Shown: in pieces, positions 24,100 to 37,200 of the stretch
How positions within the stretch are numbered: the first letter of the stretch is position 1
Layout: each line of letters opens with the position of its first letter
Source of the DNA: Nymphaea colorata
Taxonomy: Eukaryota > Streptophyta > Magnoliopsida > Nymphaeales > Nymphaeaceae
DNA length: 64,000 nucleotides
Direction of reading: 5' to 3'
Assembly: GCF_008831285.2 (NCBI RefSeq)
Contig: NC_045148.1
Location: forward strand, 23,440,283-23,504,282
Translations under genes and position numbers: made by a program
The notes under the pieces: model-generated
Seen by the model: the letters and a program-made list of their open reading frames with translations, nothing else
What the model was told of the DNA's origin: nothing
The model's database searches: none

Positions 24100-24420
24100 T
24101 TTTGTCGTTAAACTTTTTTTTTTTTTTTTTGGATGGGACCTACCTGGGATAGCAGGGGGCAAAGGGCACCCTCAATTTCCCCCCTTGCGCCATGTTTTGG
24201 CAGCGCTTGAAGCACTGCCTAGAGCACTTGGTGCACTACTAAGTGCTCTGGCATAGGGTGCAGGGCCTGCGGTGCACTCTGGCCTAGGGTGCACGGTGCT
24301 ATCGAGTGCTATGGTTGAGAGTGCACGGCCCCATCAAGCACTTGTCAATGTCCTCCAAAGGGTGTTTGCTGGCCCAAGGGCTAATCTCCACAAGTCAAAA
24401 CATATAAAACAAACTAAAAA
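24100..24420. other. GC-rich insertion after receptor A exon 1
   Basis: After a poly-T run (24115-24130), a GC-rich segment contains repeated variants of AGGGTGCA and AGTGCT(C/A)TGG. It replaces the intron and last exon expected here from copies C and D. It may be an inserted repeat, but neither terminal repeats nor a target duplication was identified. Confidence 0.4.
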
Positions 24421-25232
24421 TAAAAATAATTCAAAAAATGAAAATTTCATGAGAAATCTTGAAAAATTAAAACTCTTTCAAACGTTGACTTTTGGCTCTA
24501 TTTCTTTTTATACATACCCCCACATCTTGATCCTTGGGTATAAGCTAACCTTTGAGGAACTCCTTGAGCCCTCTAACTAAGAGCTTGGAATCGCTCTTCC
24601 TTCATCTATTCTTCTCTCGCTTTTTCAACACTCCTTATATTAAACCTTTGGGTTCTCCTTCTTTTCCAACCTTCATCTTCAACCAATGGAAAGGGGAGCA
24701 CCTGGGAGATCCTTGGAAAGCTTCTTCAACAAGTTAGAGTTCTCATTTTGGAAGCTTCATTGTTTCTTAAAGTAAAGGACTCATCTCTTCTTGAACTGTA
24801 CCATCTTGGGGCATATAATCTCATTTTCTCTTGCTTTTCCTTTATCATCTCCCCATGGCCATTTAAGAGAGCTCTTGAAATTTCTTATTTAGAGCCAAAA
24901 GCCACTCTTGAATGCACCAGAAGCATGAGCAATGTGAAGCCAAGTCTTGTTTATTTGAACAACTCAAATAGGCATGATATGTTTTTTTTTTCTTTTTTTA
25001 CCTTCTATTGAACGTGTGCCTTTGTTACATCTCAATGAGTAGATAATGTGCATGTATGGCTAGTCGATTTTTCTATTGATAGATGGATGAACGATGAGGA
25101 TGAGAGCTTGTGGTGGGATTTTTTTTCTTTTATATTGATTTTTGAGGTTGGGGATTGTCCAACTCAGGAAAAACACTATGCATAGATAGATGTTAAATGC
25201 ATTTTAGTATTATCACTACGATTAGTTTTGAC

Positions 25233-25417
25233 CAAGGGCGGAGAGAAGGGGGGGGCTGCTTAGGCCATGGCCCCACCCCAGCTAATTGAAAAAAAAAAAT
25301 TGAAAATTTTTAGTTGCGTATGTATTTTTTGGATTCGGGTTTAGTTTTCCCCTACCCGGATAAGTTTGTTGGACCATTTGGCCTGCCATTGAAAAAAAAA
25401 TCCTCGCTTCGCTCCTG
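25233..25417. mobile_element. hAT-type MITE, 185 bp
   Basis: Begins CAAGGGCGGAGAG and ends CGCTTCGCTCCTG, imperfect terminal inverted repeats of the CAGGGGCGGAGC class known from plant hAT MITEs. Both ends are flanked by the same 8 bp, GTTTTGAC (25225-25232 and 25418-25425), the target-duplication length made by hAT transposases. The interior has no coding capacity, so movement would have depended on an autonomous relative elsewhere. Confidence 0.85.
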
Positions 25418-26007
25418 GTTTTGACATCTTTCAAATCCTCATTCCATTGATAAAATACCGATTGATCGTCCTATTAGTAGTCTTAAAAGAGTGATCCACC
25501 TTTAAAAGAGTGTCTTCATAATGGGATTGAAGCACAAGAGAAGCCTTCTTCAATGATAGTTGTTTTTTTTCTTTTATAGTTTAGTCTCTCTCTCTCCCCC
25601 GCACCCAATGGTGGGAAAGGCATACTGTTTTGCAATACATAAGAGTAAATGAAATATTTTTAATTTTGTCTATATATATATATATATATTATTTTTTAAA
25701 AAATTTCAAAAATAAGTTCTCCATCCACGAGCCCAATTTCCACACTTGCCTAGATAAAATTATTGAAGTTGAAAATTTTGGAAATCATCTCCCAAATCTT
25801 AATTTCTATATAAAAAGAAAAAGAGGGGTTAAAATATCACGTTAATAGATCATTTTTTCTTCCTTCTTTTGTTCGCTCTTTCTCAATTTTTCTTTTTTTC
25901 TCTTATAATCTTTATATTTCTATATCCCTATAATTATCCTCTTAACATCTCTCTTTACTAATTTTCCTTTCTCTATTTCTTTTCTCCCCCTCAAAAATGT
26001 TTACATC

Positions 26008-26008
26008 T

Positions 26009-26056
<48 letters not shown>
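26008..26056. repeat. (CT)n microsatellite
   Basis: Nearly uninterrupted CT dinucleotides followed by a short (CA)n, inside a wider pyrimidine-rich region. Confidence 0.95.
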
Positions 26057-26061
<5 letters not shown>

Positions 26062-26640
26062 ACACACACACGCACAGTTTCTTCTAAAATCTTTTGCTAT
26101 TCTACTAGTTTTTCTTTCTTTAATTTTTTTTCTCTCTTTTCAAAATCTTTATCTCTCTCCCTCTTGCACACATTTTTCTCTTAAACTCCCCCGCTCTTCT
26201 ATAGTTTTCTTCTCTCTGAAAAATATTTATATCTCTCCCTCACTCTCTCATTTTTCTCTTAAAATCTCTTGCTCATCTACTAGTTGTTCCCTTAAAATCT
26301 CTCTCTTCTACTAGTTTTTCGCTTTATTTCCTTCGACTCACTTATAAATCTTTATTTTTCTCTCTTAATGTTCGCTTAAAATCTCTTGCTCTTTTACTTT
26401 TTCTATATCTATATTTTCTGTCTTTTAAAAATCATTATCTCTCTCTCTATATATATAAGTGTCTTGATCAAAGTTTATGAAATACTTGCCTCTAAAAAGA
26501 ATTTCCTTCCTTCGCTTTATGAAGTTTTAAATTCTTCACCAAGTACCACACCACATATAGGTTGAAGATAATGTTTTGGTGAATATGAAATGCGTTGAGA
26601 ATGAACATAGCCTTATGATTAGTTACCCATGATAAAGGTG

Positions 26641-26900
26641 TCACGAATGGCCAAGGCTACTAAACAACCTTATTTGCACAAAAGGCAATATCAAGCTGGA
26701 TGAGGGACACATATTGCAATGCTCCCACAATACTTCAATATAAAGTAACATCCTTGAACTTCGAACTGTTAGTGACAAAAAATTTATGAATGTGGCCATT
26801 GGCATGTTCATGGGTTTGGCTTCATGCATTTTTGTATGCTTGAAAAAGATTAAAGATATTACTTTCTTTGATATAACACCAAGCTTCCTCTTAACATTGG
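26641..26900 (-). mobile_element. Copia pol fragment (RT/RNase H linker)
   Basis: The minus-strand peptide MHEAKPMNMPMAT corresponds to the conserved copia segment (AKPxxTPM) between the reverse-transcriptase and RNase H domains. It matches the plus-strand fragments at 61430-62065 (MHEANPINMPMAIS). Only this short piece survives, with no LTRs nearby and several shifts, so it is an inert fossil. Confidence 0.55.
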
Positions 26901-27389
26901 TGGATTTGCTTCATAGGAAATAGAAAGAAGATTTTCCAAGTTTCACTGTTGCTTGTAGGGGGAGGGGTCTTCTATTTAACTAACAGCATCATTTTGGTCT
27001 TTTTGATCATTTTTAGTCCATAACACATGGTCCTTTGTTAGAGGGCCATTACATATGACATGCTCCAATATCACAATGATGCTCACAACATATAATTCTC
27101 ATCCTCCTCATTGAAGGGCTTTTCTTTCGATAAAGTATTTTTTGGAAGCCAGTTCTTAACATATTACAATGGGACACGGATTTTTAAAAGTCATATTTGG
27201 ACGTATTGTGAAAATAAAACCTGAATTCTGATGATGAATTGATTAAAAATTAAGTTCAAATATAACCTAGAACTTTTTTCATTTGTATTTGAATCTGAAT
27301 ATGTGAACATCTGATAATTCACATATGGCAAAAAGGTACATCCAATTCAAATATAAGCCATTGACATCACCATATACAAGAGTACTTAA

Positions 27390-27488
<99 letters not shown>

Positions 27489-28260
27489 TATCATATGAGG
27501 CCAGAAAATATCCTATCAAAATGGCGAGGACTACAATATACATATACAAGAATTTACTTGAAGTGATTTTATAATTGTGGAAGGATGATAGAAAAGTATT
27601 TAATTGAACTAAGCAGATAGTCAATGATTCATAAAATGTGTACAATTCAAATTCAATCCGACAAAAAAAAAATTAATGATATGAAAAAATCAAATTGGTT
27701 TTTGCCATTTGGAAATTATTTTGAAGAGAAGAGTCCCGGTTGGTGTAGCTTCCATTCCCCTGATAATTTATTGGTGATGCTTCATCAGCTTTCTTAATTA
27801 TTTAATGAATTTTCCTTCTTTTTCTTCTTCTTCTTCTTCTTCTCTGGCTCTCTCTCTCCCTTCAATGATTTATGGAATCAGAAGGAGCCGTTCATTAATT
27901 GGAATGTCTTGTCCCCACTTGTTCATTTCATGTGTATTATGCTGATTGTACATTAATATAAACTTTCTGGAATTGTAAAATTTTGTTGATTCTTCTTGTT
28001 GTGCATTTTTTTGGTAGGTTTGAGAAATTGTGCTGAGGATATAGTACATCAAAATTTTAGAAAATTGAAAGGAGTTATGTGAACTATGGCTATTGAGGTG
28101 TCCTTAGAACAGGGCACAAACTGCAATAATGGACAAAGTTCCAAGCCTCTTTCACATAACTTGCACTGGAAATGTGCGAGTTGTTCTACAAGATTAGTCA
28201 TCCAAATGCCTTAGGAATAGAACACACAAGCATATTAAGCATACCTTTATTAAATCCTAT
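26900..28260. other. Intergenic DNA with CA/AT microsatellite
   Basis: No gene recognised. An (AC)n tract at 27391-27436 runs directly into an (AT)n tract at 27437-27486. A TTC run lies at 27820-27843. Confidence 0.7.
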
Positions 28261-28787
28261 ATGCAACAGTCATTGAGCAACGCAAGTGAGAGCTCTCAAT
28301 GAAAGCAATCAAACTACATTTCCACCTCCAACTATTTAGCCTATTGGAATCCGCCTTCAGACCATTTTAGCCAATGGCTGGTCGCTCCCTGGAATTAAAT
28401 CTCATTGTATAATGGATATATTTGAATTATCCTTCTATCATTCTTGTTTTCTGTCGTATCCTTCTCAGCCGTATAACCACTTCCTTCATGTCCATTCTCA
28501 AATTTGGTGACACCGTTGAATATGACAGACCTATGTCCATGATCATCACTGGCAGATCATTGATAGCTACTGATCTTTCAGTTGCAATATTGTTGCTTTC
28601 TTTTAGAAGATGGCTGTCAATGACATCTGAAATTGCAACAGGAAATGCTTCAGCCACCCATTCCCTGAAACTAAAATCCCCATCAAACTGTTCATCAGTA
28701 GGCTTTCTTCCCGTAAACACCTCAAGGAGGAGAATTCCATAGCTGTAGATATCGGCTTTGGTTGACACCTTTCTAGCCATCCAATTT

Positions 28788-30450
28788 CTAATTCAACCAT
28801 TCAACAATATTAAACATGATTAGCAAGCACAAAATAATTAGATAATGCTAATGCATGACACAATAGCAGTAATTGCTCCTTAATAGACTTAAGATCAATT
28901 GAACCTCTCATCCTGCCTTTCTCTTGGATTATGATACATAACTAAAAAGAATACAAACTTATTATTTAGAATTGAAGTCCAATATAACTGATGTTCAAGT
29001 ACCCTTAAAAGAACTTATTGGTGTTGCTTTTAATTCTCCTGTGACGTATCTCCAGGTTCTATTAAATACCTCGTAAATTGTGTGAATTACTTAATAGTGT
29101 CAATTGTCAGCCAATCTTAAGCCATTCTGTATACACGCATGTGTGATTAGGGATTTTTAATACAAGAAAGGAACAAAAATTACAACTTATGTTAAAGGAA
29201 AAAGATCAATTCAAGACTATTGCTTGCTGAGAACATGTCATCAACGCATATTTGTGTACATGAGCACAAAAGAAAGCAAAAACTATTATGCAGCACCACA
29301 AGCCATATGAACAACAAATAGGTTGTCCATGTAGAGTAGTTAATCAATGATCTTTACATTATTGGGCTTGGAACCGCTTGTGCATGTCTTTATGTGTGAA
29401 CTATCAAATCGTGATGATTAGGTGGATGAAGATTGTTTGCATATCAATTAATATATTTATTAATATTATATTTCAAATCACACACACACATAATTGTATA
29501 ATTACCTAGACCACATAAATCAAGGCCAATATATATATATATATAAAAGGAGAGAGAGAAGACATAGAGAGAGAGAAAGAGAGAAATTGGCTAAAACCAG
29601 GCACTTAAATATTTTGCTTCAAAAATATTTTAAATGAAATATAAACATCCTAATATATTTATAAAAACTATTTTGGTATAAAAACATGCTTTGAGTCAAG
29701 CTGTTTTTATGAAAAAAGTTGAATTTTCTGTAATCAAAATGTTGATGCAATGATAGTCATTCATTTTTGGTAATTATGAAAACACTAGTAAAAACCAAGA
29801 AATGATCAATCTCATATATATTTTGTGTCAACCTATCTTTAAGATTATATTCGTAAGGATAGATTAAAAAAATATCACTTTACAAAACAAAGTTAAAGGG
29901 TCTGGTTTTTGTCACTGACATGTTTGTCAGGGTTCTACCGATCATTATATATATATATTAGATATATAGATAGATAGCTGGCTACCTATGTGGCTGATGA
30001 CCTTTTTTTAAAAAAAATTGTCTGTTCCTAAAAACAGTCGCACAGCTTAAAACTGTAGCCAAGCGAATAACTATCATCAATGCATTTTTTGCAATGTTTT
30101 TAGTGATACAAAACAAAAGAAAGACATCTAGAGGTAGTCAGCTATTTCAATTCCTATATATATATATATAGGGAGATAGAGAGAGGGAAAAAATGAGAAG
30201 ACATCCCTCTAGAACTGGTGAAACCTATCACTCTCTTTATTTCATATCACCTCCCCCTGGATGCCTCCTATACACACCCCCCTCCCTTTCTCCATCAATC
30301 TATGAGAGCATTATTGAAGAGAGAGAATGCACCCAAACATACATATGAGAACAGGAAGCTAGAGTGTGTTGACTCAAAGAAAGGGTCAATAATACTCAAA
30401 CAAAGACAAAGACAAAATTTATGAAAAGAAAAGAAATTAGGAGATAGTAC
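28788..30450 (-). other. Intron of receptor pseudogene B
   Basis: Lies between donor CAG|GTACTA (30451/30450) and acceptor AATTAG (28788). About 28800-29790 is closely similar to 59036-59960 behind exon E, which defines a B/E subfamily; C and D have a different, ~530-570-bp intron. Contains (AT)n tracts near 29531, 29946 and 30157. Confidence 0.75.
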
Positions 30451-31555
30451 CTGGTGCAATGTATCCCATGGTCCCAATGGTGGTGGTAAGAGTCGATGAC
30501 TTGTAACCAACTATAAAATTTGCAATGCCAAAATCACCAATGTATGCAGTCTTGCTTTCGTCCAGAAGTACATTACGTGACTTCAGATCACAATGAAGAT
30601 ACTCTAAAGCACAAGCGACATCAACCATGACATCCAATCTTTGGAAGAGATTCAAGTGATGAGCACCCGAATGTAGACAGCCTTCTAGGCTCCCAAGAGG
30701 CATATATTGGAGAACTAAACCCTTGAAATCTTCACTAGAGCAAGACGTAATGACTTTAACAAGGTTTTAGTGCCTAATTTGGTGCAAGATAGTGCATTCA
30801 AGGTCAAAACTTTTAGCTGCTCCCTCTAATGACAAATTAAGGACCTTGACACTCCACCGTTATTCCATCTGCTAGAATTCCTTTGTACGCTGAGCTAAAG
30901 CTTGCACTCCCAATAAAGTTTGCATCACTGAAATTTCTCGTTGCATGCAATAGCTCTCTGTAAGAAATCACTAGGAGTGTAATTCCTTGTAATCTTTCAA
31001 TGTCATCAGGACGCTTTGACAACCCCCTCTTTTGGTAGCATGAGATACCAATGAGTGTGCAAACAACGACCAAAAGTGCTGAACCTCCAATTGCACAAGC
31101 GACAATGACTAGCCGCATTGCTTTTTCTTTGCCTCTCTGTTTTGTCTAAGCACAATGGGACATGGAGTTTGGGAGCTACACATAGTGCATAGTTCCCTAG
31201 GAATGACTCGGCAGAAAGGTTTGCAAACTTTCCACCACTTGGAATCTCTCCTTCCAATTGATTGAAGGACAAATTCAAGACCTGGATGTGTTGAAGTTTC
31301 TTCAATGATTTTTGTATCTGTCCTGAAAGCATGCTACGGGAAAGGTCAATAGTTTCAAGGTTTAGCATGTGATCAAGTTGTTCAAGAATGTGACCATCAA
31401 ATGTGTTCCGAGAGAGACTCAAATACTCTAGCATTTGGAGCTTTGATAATGATGCAGGCAACTCTCCACTCTGCTTGTTTGCAGAGATATCCATGTACCA
31501 GACCATAGCAAAATTCCCGAGACCCAAAGGCAGGTGAGCAGTGCAGGAGTTGTCC

Positions 31556-33720
31556 TGCAAGTATAACTCCCACAAGTCCTTCAACTTACAAAGACCAGAC
31601 GGTAGTGTTGATGACAAATTGTTTGAGCTATCCAGGCCTTGCAAACTGGTGAGGTTGTTTATAGAGTTAGAAATTGACCCAGTTAGCATGTTGTCGCTCA
31701 TATAAAAAACAAACAAGCGGACCAACTGGTAGATTGATAGTGGGATTGGGCCTTCTAATGCATTGCTGTCAAGAATCAACACCTATAAGCTGTGCATCTG
31801 TCGTATATTTTGTGGAATGAGCCCTTTTATTTTTTTTCAACCCAAATCTAAGCAAATTAACTTGGTCAAGTTAGCTAAGGCCAATGGATTGTAGCTTCAA
31901 TCGGATAGAGGAAAGTTGAAGTTTTCACAAGGTGGTTGTCAAGTTTCAAACAGATACCGGAATAACGCCATCCAAAGGGTTTTCTAATAGCTCAACTTTC
32001 TCTAGCAGTCGACAGTTGGTAAAGGATGTGAGAATGGAAAGCTCATGGTTGCCAGGGACATTGGTCAAAATATTGTTGTAGAGGTACAGGTGCCTGAGTT
32101 GTGTCAAGCTACCTAATTCTAATGGTATGGGACCACTGAATTTATTGTGTCCTGCAATGATTGTTTGGACACTAGTTGCATTGGAAAAAGGTGGCAAAGG
32201 GCAATCAAAATTGTTGTCACTCATATAGAGAAATTGGAGATTGGTCAGGAAGCGGCGAACATTTTTGGGGAGATGTCCTGCAAGTATAACTCCCACAAGT
32301 CCTTCAACTTACAAAGACCAGACGGTAGTGTTGATGACAAATTGTTTGAGCTATCCAGGCCTTGCAAACTGGTGAGGTTGTTTATAGAGTTAGAAATTGA
32401 CCCAGTTAGCATGTTGTCACTCATATAAAAACAAACAAGCGGACCAAGTGGTAGATTGATAGTGGGATTGGGCCTTCTAATGCATTGCTGTCAAGAATCA
32501 ACACCTATAAGCTGTGCATCTGTCGTATATTTTGTGGAATGAGCCCTTTTATTTTTTTTCAACCCAAATCTAAGCAAATTAACTTGGTCAAGTTAGCTAA
32601 GGCCCATGGATAGTAGGTTCAATCAGATAGAGGAAAGTTGAAGTTTTCACAAGGTGGTTGTCAAGTTTCAAACAGATACCGGAATAACGCCATCCAAAGG
32701 GTTTTCTAATAGCTCAACTTCCTCTAGCAGTCGACAGTTGGTAAAGGATGTGAGAATGGAAAGCTCATGGTTGCCAGGGACATTGGTCAAAATATTGTTG
32801 TAGAGGTACAGGTGCCTGAGTTGTGTCAAGCTACCTAATTCTAATGGTATGGGACCACTGAATTTATTGTGTCCTGCAATGATTGTTTGGACACTAGTTG
32901 CATTGGAAAAAGGTGGCAAAGGGCTATCAAAATTGTTGTCACTCATATAGAGAAATTGGAGATTGGGCAGGAAGCGGCCAACATTTTTGGGGAGATGTCC
33001 TGCAAGTATAACTCCCACAAGTCCTTCAACTTACAAAGACCAGACGGTAGTGTTGATGAGAAATTGTTTGAGCTATCCAGGCCTTGCAAACTGGTGAGGT
33101 TGTTTATAGAGGTAGAAATTGACCCAGTTAGCATGTTGTCACTCATATAAAAAACAAACAAGCGGACCAACTGGTAGATTGATAGTGGGATTGGGCCTTC
33201 TAATGCATTGCTGTCAAGAATCAACACCTATAAGCTGTGCATCTGTCGTATATTTTGTGGAATGATCCCTTTTATTTTTTTTCAACCCAAATCTAAGCAA
33301 ATTAACTTGGTCAAGTTAGCTAAGGCCAATGGATAGTAGCTTCAATCAGATAGAGGAAAGTTGAAGTTTTCACAAGGTGGTTGTCAAGTTTCAAATAGAT
33401 ACCGGAATAACGCCATCCAAAGGGTTTTCTAATAGCTCAACTTCCTCTAGCAGTCGACAGTTGGTAAAGGATGTGAAAATGGAAAGCTCATGGTTGCCAG
33501 GGACATTGGTCAAAATATTGTTGTAGAGGTACAGGTGCCTGAGTTGTGTCAAGCTACCTAATTCTAATGGTATGGGACCACTGAATTTATTGTGTCTTGC
33601 AATGATTGTTTGGACACTAGTTGCATTGGAAAAAGGTGGCAAAGGGCAATCAAAATTGTTGTCACTCATATAGAGAAATTGGAGATTGGGCAGGTTGCGG
33701 CCAACATTTTTGGGGAGATG
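31556..33720 (-). repeat. Threefold ~722-bp tandem repeat inside receptor B
   Basis: Three near-identical units lie at 31556-32275, 32276-32997 and 32998-33720. GCTCATGGTTGCCAGGGACA recurs at 32041, 32763 and 33486, spacings of 722 and 723 bp. By eye they differ at only a few percent of positions. Each unit covers the same LRRs (NNFD.PLPP through KLKDLWELYLQ), and all share the same frame lesions, so amplification followed loss of function. The two inner junctions join GGGGAGATG to TCCTGCAAG. Confidence 0.95.
33716..33720. repeat. Copia target-site duplication, left copy (AGATG)
   Basis: AGATG directly before the left LTR; the second copy is at 39125-39129. A 5-bp duplication is standard for Ty1-copia integrase. 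Confidence 0.95.
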
Positions 33721-34211
33721 TGTAAATCAGGCCCAAGTTAGGCAAATACTTCAAGAATATCACTCTTGAATCTCTCACTAACTCAACAAGGCAATACACA
33801 AGAATCCTCTAACAAGAGAATAAGGAAAATATATTGATCTTCAGCCAAACAAGGCAAAATACTACAAGATGTGGCTTAACAAGCCATAACTTAAAAGGGG
33901 ACAATAGTCCCTTATTTATAATACAAGGGAAGAAGAGAGGAGGAGGGGAAATGGCTATTGGGCCATTTCCAACGGCTAGAATTCTAGCCGTTGGAGAGGG
34001 GCCCAACAGCTAGTTCCCCTCTTAAATAATAATAAAGGTGTAAAAAGAAATAGAAAAATACATAAAAGAAAAAGAAAAATTACAAGTATGACCTAGGTAC
34101 CCTAAAATATACACATATCTATATATGTAAGACATATATTAGCACACTAATATATGTAATGTACATGCGCATAGATATATATATATATATAGGAATACAT
34201 ACATTCTAACA
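33721..34211 (-). repeat. Copia 3' LTR (left)
   Basis: Begins TGTAAATCAGG and ends ATTCTAACA on the plus strand. Contains a TATAAATA box on the minus strand (33920-33913) and a perfect 26-bp palindrome at 33969-33994 (centre AATT, arms CCAACGGCTAG). An open frame of 65 codons here is also present in the other LTR and is not a gene. Confidence 0.95.
33913..33920 (-). promoter_or_regulatory. LTR TATA box (left LTR)
   Basis: TATAAATA on the minus strand. The equivalent in the right (5') LTR is at 38833-38826 and would drive the element's transcript toward lower coordinates. Confidence 0.6.
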
Positions 34212-34220
34212 TTCCCTCTC
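34212..34220 (-). other. Copia polypurine tract
   Basis: Minus strand GAGAGGGAA abuts the first base of the 3' LTR (TGTTAGAATG on that strand). This is the expected primer for plus-strand cDNA synthesis. Confidence 0.8.
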
Positions 34221-34224
34221 AAAC

Positions 34225-37200
34225 TTACGGTGTGATAACCAAAAGTTTGCCAAGGAGAAATTGAAACCTGGCAGTAGCAAGAGCCTTGGTAAAGAAATCT
34301 CCTAGTTGATATTCAGAGGGAACATAGGAGAGATCTATGTTTTTCTGAAGGAACTCTTCACGAACATAATGACAGTCCATCTCTATATGATTTGTTCTTT
34401 CATGAAATGTGTGATTGCCAGCAATATAGATTACACTTTTGTTGTCGCAACAAAGCTTGATAGGATTCATGTTATGAATTTCCATGTCCTTCAATAAGCT
34501 TTTAAGCCACACTATCTCCATTGTTGTACTTGCCATCGCACGATACTCAGCTTCTGTTGATGATAGTGACACCTTATTTTGTTTCTTGCATCGCCAGGAG
34601 ATCAAGGAATCACCTAAAAACACACAAAAACCAGTGGTGGAGTGCCTATTGTTGGGATCTCCACCCCAATCAGCATCTGTATAAGCAACTAATTCTAATA
34701 TAGAAGAGGAAGACAGAAATAGTCCTTTGTTGATAGTGTTTTTCACATAATGGACAATCTGCATTGCCGCTCCCATGTGCACTGAGGTGGGTCTTTGTTG
34801 AAATTGGCTTATCACATGCACGGCATGAGCAATGTCAGGTCTGGTGAAGGAGAGATAAGAGAGAGCGCCAACTATTTGCCGAAAAGGAGTGGGATTCTCC
34901 AATATCTCTCCATCATCAATTTTCATTTTTACTCCAGTGCCTCTGGAGTATCCACAACTTTGTCATCTGAGATACCTGTTCTGTCAACTAATTCACTGGC
35001 AAACTTCAAAGAGATAACCTTGTTTGCTATAAGCAACTTCAATTCTAAGAAAATAAGTTAGTCTTCCCAAATCAGTCATCTGAAAGCATTTCTTAAGAAA
35101 ATGTTTAACCTCTATAATCCCCTTATCATCACTCCCAGTAATAACCATATCATCAACATACAATAATAAAACAATTATACCTACGGAGGTGGTTTTTACA
35201 AACATGGCAGTGTCAGAGTAGCAAGATTGAAAACCTTGATTAAACATGACACTACTAAACTTATCAAACCAGGCCTTGGGAGCTTGTTTTAAACCATAAA
35301 GGGCTTTCTTATGACATAAAACTTTGTTTTGAGGTAGATCAAAACCAGGGGGAGCACTCATGAAAACTTCTTCCTGCAGTTGACCATTTAAGAAAGCATT
35401 TTTAACATCCATTTGAAAAATAGTCCAATGTTTAATAGAAGCAATGGCAATAAGAGTTCTAACAGAAGTCATGCGAGCAACAGGAGCAAAGGTTTCTTCA
35501 TAATCAATCGCATATTCTTGAGCATATCCCTTGGCAACAAGTCTGGCCTTGTATCTTTCTAAGGTTCCATTACTTCTAGTTTTGATTTTGTAGATCTATC
35601 TACAACCAATAGTCTTTTTCCCTGTTGGTAGAGGCACAATATCCCAAGTCGTGTTGCTTTCAAGAGCTTTAAGTTCAAGATTCATGGATTCCATTCAATT
35701 GGGATCTTCCTTAGCTTCAAGGTAAGAAGATGACTCATAAAAAGAATGATGTGCCATAAGACAAGCTCGAAATTTTGGGGAAAAAGACTCATAAGAGATA
35801 AATCTTTGAGGAGGTCTAGTGTGCCTTTGGGATCTCCTAGGGAGAGATTGATTAGTTTCTTGATTTTGGGTATCTCTTCTTCTATAAACTAAGATCTCTT
35901 TTGGAGGAATCAAATGAGTAGAATTGTCATTGTTGACTTCTTCAATTGGCACTTCTACAACTTTATCGGGTTCATCATCATCAATATCATCATCATCATC
36001 AATATCATTTGTCCAAAGAAAAGTATAATCTTCTAGTTTCTTGGGTTCATCTTTGAAACCATCTTCACTTTCTAGAAAGATCGCATTTCTTGAAACATAA
36101 ACTTTATCTTTTTCAATATCATAACATCTATAACCCTTTTGAGTTTCGGAATACCCAATAAAAACACAAGAAATGGCTTTGGAAGAAAGCTTATCATCTT
36201 TGTCACTTAACACAAAACATTTGCAACCAAAGACTTTAAGTCTATTGTAATTAGGTTTAACATGGTGAAGTTTCTCAAAAGGAGAAACATGTTTCAAAAG
36301 TTTGGTAGGCATTCTATTAATTAAATAGGTTGAAGTCAAAACAGCCTCAGCCCAAAAGTTTTTGAAAACATTTTTAGATAAAAGAAAGGCTCTAGTAGTT
36401 TCAATAATGTGCCTATGTTTACGCTTGGCCACTCCATTTTGTTGTGGAGTGTTAGGACAAGATCTTTGATGAACAATGCCTTTTTCTTTTAGAAATTGTT
36501 GAAATTCATTTGACATAAATTCTCCTCCTGAATCACTTCTAAAGACTTTGATATTTGAGCCAAATTGGGTATAGATCACGTTGTAGAAATTTTTAAAGTT
36601 TATGAAAACCTCTGATTTGTGTTTGAGAAAGTAAACCCAAGTATGCCTAGAATAATCATCAATAAAAATCACATAGTACAATAATCCTCCTTTCGACATA
36701 ATAGGAGCGGGTCCCCACACATCCGAATGCACTAAATCAAAAGATTTTTGGGCAATAAAGTTTCTATTATCAAAAGGTAAGGCTTTCATTTTAGCCTTCA
36801 TACAATCATTACAACAAAATTTCTTTTGAAAAAAATTCCCCATGAAGGAAAGATGAGACATTTTTTCTATATTGGAATGTCCAAGTCTTTGATGCCAAGT
36901 TTGAATGTCACATTATTTGGAGATATTGCAACATGGTCTTGAAAAGTCCAAAAAGTCTATGTAGTAGAGATCTTTTGTTCTAAAACCTTCCCCAATCGTC
37001 TTCTTGGATACTCGGTCCTATATCAAACATTTGGATTGTGAGAAGATTATATCAAAACCAAGGTCGGCTATTTGAGAAACGGACAATAAATTTAAGCTTA
37101 ATTTAGGAATGCGTCTTACTTGAGGTACTTTTAAAGTTTTGGATCCAAAATCTAGGTCAAGATTTTCAATAAAATCAATTTCAAGAGAAGTACCATTCGC

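Larger units (their letters stand above)
24420..26640. other. Low-complexity and repeat DNA
   Basis: No gene recognised. Contains the MITE at 25233-25417, an (AT)n tract at 25671-25690, and long CT-rich simple sequence from about 25860 to 26460 with a (CT)n core at 26008-26056. Confidence 0.6.

Noticed and set aside
27367-27645. 92-codon minus-strand frame with Tyr-Ile and Val-Cys repeats
   Set aside because: Translation of the AC/AT microsatellite.
28422-28742. Plus-strand frames opposite kinase exon 2 (also 43735-44001 and 55439-55735)
   Set aside because: Antisense shadows of the receptor kinase exons, recurring in each paralogue.
31556-33720. Regularly spaced repeats considered as a CRISPR-like or satellite array
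   Set aside because: The repeats are 722-bp duplicated LRR exon sequence without short repeats and unique spacers.
33809-34006. 65-codon frame present in both LTRs (also 38722-38919)
   Set aside because: Part of the LTR, and repeated only because the LTR is repeated.
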